A stretch of 50,209 bases of DNA from Gonium pectorale (Eukaryota > Chlorophyta > Chlorophyceae > Chlamydomonadales > Volvocaceae). Location: NCBI GenBank assembly GCA_001584585.1, contig LSYV01000032.1, positions 879,566 through 929,774 of the forward strand. Reading direction: 5' to 3'. The translations under genes were made by a program, and so were the position numbers. Numbering within the stretch: position 1 is the stretch's first letter; the number at the start of each line of letters is the position of its first letter. The notes below the pieces were generated by a model. The model did not search any database and was not told the origin of the DNA. It saw only the letters and a list, made by a program, of their open reading frames with translations. Of the stretch, positions 21,896 through 32,053 are shown in pieces.

Positions 21896-22668
21896 TTTCA
21901 CATTCGTCAAGGCTTGTTGGACGTATCAGCGCCATGCACTGATGCGGAGGCTCAAGAATTAGGGGGCGGGGAGTGGGGGTCTTAGGGATGTAGGTCGCTC
22001 CGCTCGCCTCCGCGTTGCCCCTCCAGCCCCAAGCGGCGCAGTACAGCAGCCCCCGGTTGTGGCCCCGCCAGTACGGCAGCCGATCATCCAGCACTCGTGC
22101 GCAGCGTTTGCATGGAAAGGTTCCAGGTGCGGTCATGGGCGCCTAGCAGTAGTGCCATGTATGCGACTTTGAGGTCTTGGAGGCAGCGAGAGCGTGGGCA
22201 AGACGCAAGAGGCAGGCGGCGAGGCAGCATCCGCACGAACGAATCGCCGCGCCCCGCCAACTCGCCCTGCCCACCACCGAGTCAGAGCTCTCGGACAGGT
22301 AGAACCGAAACAGAAAAACAAAATCGGGTCCGCAGGTGGCCCTGTCCTCGGCCAGCGCACGTTTCTTCATGGGGGAAAGGTTCAAGGCATGTGCGCTCGC
22401 TTTCCGGGGAGTTTGCAAGTATTATCGCAAACTATGTTTACCGCGTAGAGGACCGGGAAGGTCGGCGCTCAGGATTGTGTCGGCGGGTGGGGTTTCGTCG
22501 CCCGTCGGCGGGCGGCGCACCATGGCGTGGCCGTTCTGCTGTACGACCAAGCCGTGCAGCTGTTCTGAGGTAAGCACCGCGCTGCGCGGCGTGCATGCTC
22601 TCCCTTTTCGTCATGCGGCCTACACAGTGAGATGAATGCACCGCTTGCGGGCCGACTTGTGTAGCGGT

Positions 22669-22790
22669 AAGCCGGTCTTTGGGGGGCGGGACGAACGTCA
22701 CAAGTCTTGCTCTGTACCCGCCCGCCCTATTGGAACCGTCGCGCCTTCGGGCGTGTATGACCGTAGAGGCGGGCTCCCTCTTTCTGTGCA
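22669..22790 (+). repeat. Dispersed repeat, copy B
   Basis: Same orientation as copy A, about 900 bases downstream, with scattered substitutions and small indels. A third, partial match (CCCTCTTTCTCTGCAG followed by a T-rich tract) lies at 27546-27580. Confidence 0.75.
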
Positions 22791-23437
22791 GATATCTTTC
22801 TTTATTTTTGTAGCGCCACCCCACACATGCCGAGCCCTCCTACCTCCACCTGGGCGCACGCAGCCTTGCTAGACTGGGCAAGGCGGCTCCTCAGCGAACG
22901 AATTTGACGATGGGGCACGGTGTTTTTGCTCCAGGGGGTTTGTGTGATTGGTGCGCGTGGTGGAATGCAGCTTGCTCCTTATCCGGCGATCACTGCCGGT
23001 GTGGGCGGGCACCCCATGCGGCACGGAGCGACAGACACCACAGAGCAGGACACGCATTTGGATTGTGGTAATATCGGTATAGGTATTGCAGTTGGAATGC
23101 AAGTTAGACGGCCAAGGCTGCGCAGTTTGGGCGGTCGCGGGCTCGCTCGCGCGCGGCCATCGACGACTGGAGGTTGCGACGGTTGCGGGCGTGAGCGGCA
23201 ATCAGCGCTTCACATACTCCTAGCAATGCACAGGAATATTTCGTTCATAAAAGATCGCACGCGTATGCTTGTTGAACGCGAAGGCTGCAGGCAGGGCTGC
23301 TTATTAAGCACTATGTCTGCTACAAGGAGCAAGGTGAATTCATTATGTTGATGTAATATGTAAAGTGTTTTCGATTAATGGACTGGTCTCAGCCCGGCGG
23401 CGAGAATAACTTTACGCGACGGTTACGATGGCGTATG

Positions 23438-23463
23438 GTACGTTGTAGAATGGTACCGGGTAC
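23438..23463 (+). promoter_or_regulatory. Triple GTAC cluster, candidate copper-response elements
   Basis: GTAC cores at 23438-23441, 23453-23456 and 23460-23463, 68-93 bases before the start codon of the copper-transporter gene. In Chlamydomonas the SBP-domain regulator CRR1 acts through GTAC-core copper-response elements. GTAC is frequent elsewhere in this sequence (often as GTACGTACG), so the case rests on clustering, position and the gene's product. Confidence 0.5.
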
Positions 23464-23530
23464 CCCCGCCCCACCAATGACTTGAACACCCTCCCACATT
23501 CACACATACATTAAAATTTAATTTGCCACC

Positions 23531-26312
23531 ATGCCTTGGCACACGCTTAGCGCAATGGCGCCGCTTCGGCCGGTGCTCGGCCTGATCATCGGCACCCTGC
23601 TGTTGTCGTCGTCGCCCTGCTCCGCAGCGACATACCCGCCGCTGCACCTGCCAGCGTTCGCACTGGGAGAACTTCAGGTTAGTGGGCAGACGGCTGGCAC
23701 GGCTCACTCAACTCGGGCGGGCTAGTTGCGCGACAGCATGCATGGCTGCGACCAGGCGGCAGGCGTGCAAAGCACACCCCCTCGATCCTCACGCATACCA
23801 CCACCACGTGTCAGGCACATCGCGCCCTCCCATTTACGCCCTGTTGCCTTCAGGCCCCGAACGCGGCCACGCTGAAGCGCGTCGGCGACGCCATCTCCAG
23901 CCTGGGCATGTTTGCCGTTACCAGCGCCCACACGGAGGATGTGTCGCACAATGCGCTGTCTGCGTTTGTCGCCTGCGCCCAGAGGGGCGGCATCGAGCTC
24001 CGGCAGGTACGCACGTACGTACCGTCAAGTTGTCCCACCTGCCCGGTATTGCATTGCGTTGCCGAGCGTAGTGCATGTTCAGCACTATCTACCGGGTGTC
24101 GCTTGGTGAGACCTGAATGGATTGAATCGGACGGACTTCCCCGCAGTGCGTCCCCGCATTCAATGGTGCCCGGCTAGGACCACATTTCGGTCACGAATTG
24201 CATGCGACATGTATATATGCGGGTGTTGCGTACGGGTAGGGGCAAAGCGCATGCACGCGCACGCACGTAGACCGCGCAGCCGCAGAGGTGGGGGCACGCA
24301 CGCCGTGGGCGTCTTGGTTTGCCTCGCCGACTTTGTAGCGATCTCGGACCCCCGCCCTGGGGGCTGGGCCCAATCATTCCCCGACGTGTCTAGTCATCGT
24401 GGCTGTAAGCGGTACAATTGCCGCCCTGCTCAACACACAAGCATAACGCTCTCACTCCATACCCGCTGCTGCCCCCTACCCGCCGCCGACCCCCATTTGT
24501 CAATCGCGCTTGCAGGTAGAAATGGAGGATGGCGCTGTGCGGCACACGCTCGCCACCGCCACCAACGGCAGCTCAGCGCAGCCGCTGCCGGCCGACGCAT
24601 TGCGCCGCTGCCCCGACTTCGCCGCCGCCGCCTACCGCCTGCGCGCCGCGGTGGCGGCCGCCGGCGCCGCGTACGCGGGAGTGCTGGACGCGGCGCTGTA
24701 CGGCGAGGCGGCCTGTGCGACGCCCGCCACGTGCTTCAGGGACGCTGTGGCTGGCGCCGAGGGCCTGGAGCACTTTCACATGTTCACCCCGTCGCCGTCG
24801 TCCGCGCCGAAGAGGGCCACCTCCTCCCTGGACGCCGCTTCTGCTGCTGCTTCTGATGCGTCTGCTGCTGCTGACGGCCGCATGCTTGCCATGCATTCTG
24901 ACATCGGCCTCTTCCTGGTCATGAGCCCCGCCGAGCTGTTCGACACCAGCGCCGCCACCGCTGCCGCCGCCGCCACGGCGGCCTCCTCGTCTGCCGCCAC
25001 CGCCGGGCGCCACTCCATCATTGCGGCCCCCGGCGGCGGCGGCGACGGCAAGACGCCGCAGCGGTCCAACGACCTGGTGGTGCAGCTGGCGGACGGGCGC
25101 ATCGTGGCGCCGGTGCTGCCCGACGGCGCCCTGCTGGTTATGAACGGCGAGGGCCTGAGTCGCTGGATGCGGGTGCCGGCCTCCTCGTCGGCGCTGGGCG
25201 GGTCGCAGCCGTACAGTCCGCTCCACGAGGTTCTCTCCTCCGACATGGCCGGCGGCGTGCGCGCCTGGTTCGGCCGCATGTTCATGCCGCCGGCGTCGGC
25301 CGTGCTGCAAGTGACGGACGAGCCGGTCGCTGCCGTCGCCGTCGCCGCCGTCAGCAGCCGCAGCAGCGGGACCGACGGCGGCGACGCCGCCCGTACTCCC
25401 CACATCAGCTCCTTCGCCACCGCTGCTGCGACCGTGACTACCAAGATGACGTTTGGGGAGTACCGCCAGCACACGTACAGGATGTTCCACGACGGCCAGG
25501 GCCACGCGGCGTCCGCCGTGGGCTGCTCCCCCACGCGGCGGCTGCTGGCGGACGAGGGCTCCTGCGGCGCCAACGAGGTCTACTGCTGGCACAGCTGCAT
25601 GCCCATGCCCGCCAACGCCACCTGCGGCAAGGCCGAAATCCTGTGCCAGAACGTCAACAACGGCCTGCTGTGGCCGCAGAACTACACCACCCCCGGCGTC
25701 GCGCGGCCGGGCCACTGCAAGGACTGCACCCTGATCTGCCCCGCCAAGACGGCGGCAGCGGCAGACAACAGCACCGTGCTGCCGCCCTCGGCGTCGTCCT
25801 TCTGCAACACCAACCTGGGCGCGACCACGATGTGGATGTCGGGCTTTCAGTTCGCCAAGGGCCACGAGAGGGGCCCCTGCGTGGTGTACCTCTTCCCCGA
25901 GTGGGTGCTGGACTCGGCGGGCAAGTTCGCCGGCGCGTGCATCGGCACCTTCCTCATGGGCGTCCTGGTGGGCGCGCTGGGCTACACACGCGGCAAGCTC
26001 AAGGACAGCTGGGTCGCGCAGGGCCTGTGGGAGCAGGACTACAGCCCGCAGTGGCGCACGTGGCTGGCTGACGCCGCCATCGTGTCCATCATAGCGGTGC
26101 AGGTGTGCCTGGGCTACTGGCTGATGCTGGTGGCCATGACGTACCAGGCGGAGCTGTTCATCATGGTGGTGCTGGGCCTCGCGTGCGGCCACGTCATGCA
26201 GCGCCCCCGCCCGCTGTGGGGGCCTGCCGGCAGGTCGGGCGCCGCTGGCAAGTCCGGCCAGTCCGGCAGCAGCTATGAGCAGGAGAAGCTGGAGCCGTGC
26301 TGCCCGCCCTGA
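23531..26312 (+). CDS. CTR: Secreted dioxygenase-like domain fused to a CTR copper transporter
   Basis: Exons 23531-23677, 23854-24006 and 24516-26312; 698 residues. The start lies in a strong GCCACCATGCC context, followed by a signal peptide ending near SPCSA. About 35-350 follow the isopenicillin-N-synthase/2OG-Fe(II) oxygenase layout: a DIOX_N-like segment (LKRVGDAISSLGMFAV), H227-S-D229 for the HxD iron ligands, then PDGALLVMNGEGLSRW and the distal ligand H337 in LHEV. R349 sits where the 2-oxoglutarate RxS arginine would be, but W351 replaces the Ser. A Cys-Met segment starts at C457 (CWHSCMPMP, then C-x6-C). The C-terminal third is a CTR transporter: MWMSGF near 539, MLVAM (MxxxM) near 637 in TM2, and GLACG (GxxxG) in TM3. 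The role is high-affinity Cu(I) uptake at the plasma membrane; the oxygenase domain would face outside. No TGTAA is seen within 1 kb downstream. Confidence 0.88.
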
Positions 26313-29209
26313 GGGCGGACCTTGTGCATCGCGGTCAGGCGGGCGGACGGCTGGGGATTTGATTTTGGGGGGGGGAGAGAGCGTCGGCGCATGCGCGACC
26401 CACGGGTCAGTTAGGGTGGGAGTCGTGGTAATGGCTTGGGTGGGCTGTGTGACACGCCGTGTAGAGGTGCGCAGAGAGCGCTCGGGCATGATGCAAATGG
26501 CTTTGCCGGAGCGTTATCATGTTTAGAACTTGAAGCACGTAACAGTAGGTTGTGGTTGTTTGCAGTCAACAGCATGCCGTACAAGCGGCCGGCGGTGGCT
26601 GCTCAATTGCAGTGCACTTGTCGGACCAGTTCTGTGTATGTATGGCTTCAATGCCGCCAAACTTCGCTGCTGTCAACACATACAAGAACTAAGCAACAAA
26701 TATAATGGAGGCCAAAAACGCGTCTGCATGCGTTTTGTTTCCCCGCTGTACGGGATGGCCGTTCGTGGGCAGTTAGTTGGTTGACTTCATGGCACGGCCC
26801 ACGTTGTACGGCATTGAGCGCTGTGAACGAGGCAGGTGGAGGCACATTGATTGATTGCTGCGTTAGGGTTATGCTGTGGCATGCGGTCGGCGGCCAGAGG
26901 CCAGCAGGTGTTGGCTGTCGGGTCTGGAAAGGTGCTTTGGGCTCTGCGCCTGTGGCGGCCTGAGCTTGCTCCCGAAGTAGGGCCTACCGAAGTAGGTCCG
27001 GGGCATTTGCAGTAATAGGATACCCGAAACCGTTTGGAACCCTTGCTCTCACTGTTCTGCTAGGGTCCCCTAGCTTTGTTATCCGCTAACTTGGCATGCG
27101 GGCTGGCATATGGATGAAAGGCGGAATGGGTGGCAAGCGCCATGGGCGGCAGGCAAACGATTCCTGGCTTTGGGTACCTTGGTCAGGCCCCTGTATCCCC
27201 CCAGGCCCCGAAGAGGCTTTTAAACACAAAGGGTTGAGCGTCAACGTAAACTGACAAACAGCGTTACTTAGACCCAATTCGCTTCTCCGCCTTTCGGCCC
27301 TCGCCATTCCGCATTTGCGTGCGACAGGGGTTGCTATTACTCTCGACTCACACTCTCTCGGCCCCTTCTCTACAGCAACCATCCAGCTTGGAGTGCAGTA
27401 CAGGAGTGCAGCACAGCGGTGCGGCACAGCCTCCTGCGGCACACACACACCCCTTGCAGCGGAGCCAGCAGGTTCCGCCCTACGTGGTCAAACATCTGCA
27501 TGCACCAGCATCACGACGGTGCCCGTCTGCTGCTGCTGTATGCGCCCTCTTTCTCTGCAGATTTCTCTCTTTTTTTTCCCAAAGTGGCGCGTCTCTTACG
27601 CCGGCGGGCCCTCGCTTGTTCTCCGACTCATGTGCTCCTCTGCTCCAGGGTGGAACCGGCTCCAGGGTGGAACAGGCTGCAGTCCCCGTCCGTCGGGTGA
27701 GGTCAGCCCTACTCTGGGTGGTTACGTAGTATGCACCCCTCGGGCCCGGATGGACTTGGCGTCTCCGCTGCTGCGCCACGCCTGAAAAGCTACGCAAGGC
27801 GGCTGGTAAAGCGGTGTTTGGGCGCTAACGTGCGGTGCGCGGACCTAGTCCCGACATCCGCATGTGCGTCCGCCGAAGCCGTGGGACGACAGTCAGTCGT
27901 ATGAAACATGAGAAAGGAAGCGAAACTTACGAAGAAAGAGATAGACGGTAAACAGCTTTGGGATCCTCCGAGCAACTTACACGTTGGGGTGGGGCGACAC
28001 CCTAATTCAACGCATGCCAAACCACCGTGTCTGCCGTACCACCGTGTCTGCCGCACCATCGTACAATCGCAAGCAGTCACCATATATGCACATCAGAGGA
28101 GTGTCACATAGCGTCACGCCCGGTCTGCATGCGAAGCCCGGCTGTCGCCGCGTGCGCATCGGCCGTTGTGGGATTCGTCGCAGTCTTTACGGGCCCAAGG
28201 GGGGCGCAGGACATGAACAAGTCAACACCAACACGGCTCCGCTAATCGCAATACCGTTCGCCAACGAACAGCGCCAACTGCCGACGTCGGCACGCACACG
28301 CCTTTGGTCGCATGGGTCGACGGGGACTGTTGGCCAAAGACGCTCGCCTGTAGCGATGACACACCCAGCCGCCCGCCCCCCCCCCCCCCGCGTCGCACGT
28401 GCCCGTGCACGACACGTCGTACACCATCCGCCGGCCGTACAATTGATCGCGCGCACTCGCACATGCACCACCGTGTTCGGGCTCAAGACTTCCACAGCAG
28501 CCGAGCACCTGACGGATCGACGCACGAATGGGAACCTCACTCAGGAGGGTGATCGCCGCACATACACCAACCAGCTTACACGCGGTGCCACCGCAACATG
28601 ATACATGCTCACAGCCAGGGCCGCGTCTCACCCTCGGGCGGGGAACGGCAGCAACGCGCAGTGCCCCTTCGCCGTAGTACCGTGCCTCATAACCCCGCCG
28701 CACCCTCCTACGCCCCAACCCACAAACCGGAGCAAATCCGGACCGACGCCCAACCACCGCCACGTAACAATCCAGTTCTGCTCCCACCCCCAGCAGCACG
28801 AGCAAGCGCCACGGCCGTGACACGCGGGGGGTGGTCGAACAGTCGCGCCCGCGCCCGTGCCGCATGCGGCCAGACAGGGCCGCTGCGCGTTTGTTGTCGC
28901 CGCAGCGGCGCACAATGACCCAGACGCGCACGCGGGCGGAGAGGACTTGGCGCGCCCGGGACGGCTCTGCAGGTCGGAATCGCATGGCGGGCGCTACCGG
29001 TACTGCGCTGCTGCTTAAGGCGCCAGTTCAAGAGTACTGCAGACCACCGCCACTGCGCCGCCATGGGCTGGGTTCCAGCTGGCGATTGTTGGGCCGCTCC
29101 GCCCACCGTACGGACCCACCGCTCGGGGGCGCTGGGCCCCAGCCCGCATGCTGGCCGGGGCCGGTGCGGCCTTGCCGCATGCGCCGGGAAGAAGCTCCTT
29201 GCTGCCTTA
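26313..29209. other. Intergenic region between the CTR and NEET genes
   Basis: No supported gene. Contains a short direct repeat CCGAAGTAGG at 26972 and 26987, a partial third copy of the dispersed repeat at 27546-27580, a run of 14 C at 28376-28389, and the 3' UTR of the minus-strand NEET gene at its right end. The larger ORF at 28242-28985 (minus) is Arg/Gly-rich with no recognisable domain and overlaps ORFs in other frames. Confidence 0.4.
28576..28580 (-). terminator. Candidate polyadenylation signal of the NEET gene
   Basis: TTACA on the plus strand (TGTAA on the minus strand), about 630 bases beyond the NEET stop codon. Confidence 0.35.
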
Positions 29210-30106
29210 CTACTGCGCCGGGGCGGGGTTGTCGATGACGAGGGGACCCACGTTGTCGCCGGTTTCCTTGTTGTGCCTGCAGGCATGCATGGAGGGTGGA
29301 GATGGGGGGGGCCGGGGCCAGGTCAGGGATGCTGGTGTCGTGGTGGTCGGAATGGCTCTACCGCGACAGACGTTGCGGCACCAGCAGCGAACGCACGCAG
29401 TAATCGGTCCTGTTGCAACATTTCCTGTGAGTCATGAGTCATGGCGTGTACGAATGCCTATGCCATCAAGAAGCAAGCTAGCATCGAGCGCGTGGAGCGG
29501 TTCAGCAAGGCATGACGCTGACGGTAGTGAGGCTTGCAACGCTGCGAACAAACCCCCCTTCCGTTTCCCTACTTAGTTACCCTCCTGCCTTCCAGTCTTC
29601 AACCCCCGCCCCCCCCCACCCGGCACGGCGTGCGGCAACGTGAGCAACTCACTTGACGTGGGCGCCATCGCAGTAGGGAAACTGCGGGGGCCACGAGGGG
29701 CACGGGGAGGGGGTGCCGTTAAACAATTGGGTGCCGTTACAACGGGCCACTGTGCGGCATGGTGGATCATCCGGGGGGCCGGGCGATGTAGAATGCTGCT
29801 CAGTCGTGACGAGACACGAACTACACACCCTCACCTTTGCAGACCTCCAGCACCGGCACATAACAGCCTGCACGCATGCGGTAAACGTTTCCATGGATGA
29901 TTCCCATGAGTCCTGGTGGTCATAACGGCGAACAGCGTTACCTTCGGCTTGGGCAGTTCCGAGACCTTAATAAAGTCGGCGACTTTCTCTTCGCTCTTGC
30001 GGATGCTGGGGTTAATCTGGCCCTCAGCACGAACCACAACAGACAGACGCCGGGAGGGCGCCGTGAAGGAAGCGACCGAGCGCATCGAAGGGGCGCGAAG
30101 AGCCAT
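29210..30106 (-). CDS. NEET: Plastid-type NEET (CDGSH iron-sulfur) protein
   Basis: Minus-strand exons 29942-30106, 29835-29867, 29653-29681 and 29210-29276; 97 residues. The first about 27 residues are Ser/Arg/Ala-rich and end SVVVRAEG, a chloroplast transit peptide pattern. The mature part begins INPSIRKSEEKVADFIKV, as in plant NEET proteins. The [2Fe-2S] site is C-R-C-x2-S-x3-P-x-C-D-G-A-H, read across exons 2 and 3 (CRCWRSAK then FPYCDGAH), followed by VKHNKETGDNVGPLVI. All three Cys and the ligand His are present. In plants this protein is a homodimer in chloroplast and mitochondria that can transfer iron-sulfur clusters and affects iron and ROS homeostasis. Exons 2 and 3 are only 33 and 29 bases, so automated predictors may miss this gene. 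Confidence 0.93.
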
Positions 30107-32053
30107 GGCGGGGTGAAGTGAATACGCTAAGATGCGTTAGGCACAAGCTGCTTATCGCTTGAGTTGCGCCAGATTATATAGATTTACGGCACCGTAAATG
30201 GACCCTAACCGACAGTAATCGGTCATGGACGCATCGCGTGGTGTCAGAGCGTAAGCAAAGCCCAGCAATATGCATCCCTTGGCTGGTTGCAAGGTATGGC
30301 ACGGTATAGCACCTGCAACCGTAACAACCGTTGCATGCCGTTTCCGGAAGATGACACGACTGCCGAACACATGCAGCCCTGAGCGCCGCTCCAGGTAGCA
30401 CCTCCCATTCCCGCCCTGCGGCCCAATCAAGCCGTGCCACATCTCTATTGCTCCCGATGCCCCCTTCGGCGCAACTGACCGGTCTTCCCGCAGCAACAAT
30501 AGTCTGTGGCCCACCTGTCGCCACCGTTCATGACCATCCCTTGGTATTTGAGGATACTACTGGCCACTGGCTGGGCTGGTTTGAACGGGGTCCACACCTT
30601 ACCGTGCGTTGACGCCTGTGCTCATTCTGCTCAACGCAGATGCCCCACAGCCCCAGACAGCAGCGTTCCCGGGCTATCAACACGCTTCCGCGTTTCCTGA
30701 CCAGTTCCTCCCATGTTCCTGACCATACTCGCATCACAGCGACGAACAGCAGCTGCTGCGTCGTTGCTTTTCGGACCCTGCTTTTCTGACGACTGTGCTT
30801 CTGTGGCGGCACACGTTGGGACAGCCAAGTCGCATGGCCGCGCTGGCTGGCTGGCACTCCTCGCGAACTTACATTGGGGACCAAAGCATGGTGCAGCGGG
30901 GTCGGGCAGGTAGACATGCACGTCATCTCTGCTACACCGGCGGTAACCGACAGCGTGCGGCACGGCCAAAGCCGGGAGGCGCCGACAGCACGACATCCTA
31001 GGCGACCGCTGAACTGCCCACATGCAGGGAGAAAGCCCCAGAGCAGCTTGCAAAGGGCTAGGCACACCCCAACAACCCGGAACGCCCGCCAGCAGGGCAT
31101 TATAAGGTTTTGGGGGGCCCGACAGCGCGCATGGCGCTGAGGCTCCCAAGGCCCGCACGCCTTCGGCGTAGCAGCAGCCGCAGCAGCGGAGAGGGCGAAA
31201 GTGATGCGCCTGGTCAGGGACGATCTCCCGCCAACAACCGCTCTCGCCCTCTGGCCGCGCCGCACTGCGCCTCCGACCGCTACCTCTGGGCCGCGCCGCA
31301 GGCGCAGCTACATGTCAGCGCCATCGCTTCGCGATCCAGGGCAGGGCGCTGCGTGTGGCCGCTCAGCTGCTTAATCGCCAGCACTCACCGCCGCAGCAGG
31401 GCCGGCAACCCACCATATTCAGTCCGCCTAGAACTCGCAGAGCAGCTCTTCGTGCGCCCTCCTCTCCAGGATGCCACGCACTCCGTATCCTCGCCCCCTG
31501 CTCCTGACCTCCGGCTGCTCGCGTCCTTGCTCCCGTACCGCTGTTGCCGTCCCCCGCGCTCGTGCGGTGTCCCGTGCCCCGTTCTCGTCCTCCAACCAAG
31601 GTGCGAGGCCCCACCGGACGCACCAAACGCCCCACACGCCGCCAAGATAACCCGCCGCTGCGCCGCCCCGCCGCCAACCACACCTCAAACATCGCGGCTC
31701 CTGGGACGCGAAGGCTTTATGGCGCACGCAGGCCGCCATATGGGGCCTCACCTCGTCCGCACCACTGTCCGCGATGGCAGCCCCGGGCGCGACCGCGATC
31801 GCGCGCGGGTCTAAGACTGGCCGAGGCTGGGGGTGGCGGCCTTGATGCCGCGCCCTCCCGAGCATTCGGGGTGCCGTGCTTGCAAGACCGTCGGCCGGGC
31901 ACCCCTCGCCCTCACCGTTGCTCTTATCTACACCGCCAGCTCCCGGGGCTCCCGGGTTCAAACACAGCCGGTCCCTCGAAATGTCCTCCTGCCCCCGCTG
32001 CCGCCACCGGCGCCTTTCCGCTGCCGCGCAGCACGGCAACAAGCGCGCGCTCT
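30107..32053. other. Spacer between the NEET and GYF genes
   Basis: Both neighbours are on the minus strand, so this holds the NEET promoter and the 3' UTR of the GYF gene. ORFs at 30528-31265 (minus), 31110-31814 (plus) and 31428-32042 (minus) are compositionally biased, overlap one another and show no domain. Confidence 0.4.
30869..30873 (-). terminator. Candidate polyadenylation signal of the GYF-domain gene
   Basis: TTACA on the plus strand (TGTAA on the minus), about 1.2 kb beyond the stop. I saw no closer TGTAA on that strand, so a long 3' UTR or a non-standard signal is implied. Confidence 0.25.

Larger units (their letters stand above)
18148..23430. other. Long gene-poor, repeat-containing region
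   Basis: Many short ORFs on both strands (for example 18534-18986 plus, 19231-19569 plus, 20554-20919 plus, 21042-21419 minus, 22920-23351 plus), none with a recognisable domain and most overlapping on opposite strands. One exon-like segment at 20028-20100 and two dispersed repeats at 21767-21895 and 22669-22790 are listed separately. TGTAA occurs twice at 23352-23363, so an unrecognised plus-strand transcript could end there. Confidence 0.35.

Noticed and set aside
22336..22635. Plus-strand ORF containing a Cys-rich CCTTKPCSCSE stretch
   Set aside because: No splice partners; the frame is interrupted by repeat sequence and no conserved domain is visible.
24573..26489. 638-codon minus-strand ORF opposite the CTR gene
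   Set aside because: It is the antisense shadow of GC-rich exon 3. The translation is His/Arg/Gly-rich without domain, and the plus strand has signal peptide, metal ligands and transporter motifs.
28242..28985. 247-codon minus-strand ORF
   Set aside because: Arg/Gly-biased composition, overlapping ORFs in other frames, no domain; probably chance in GC-rich DNA.
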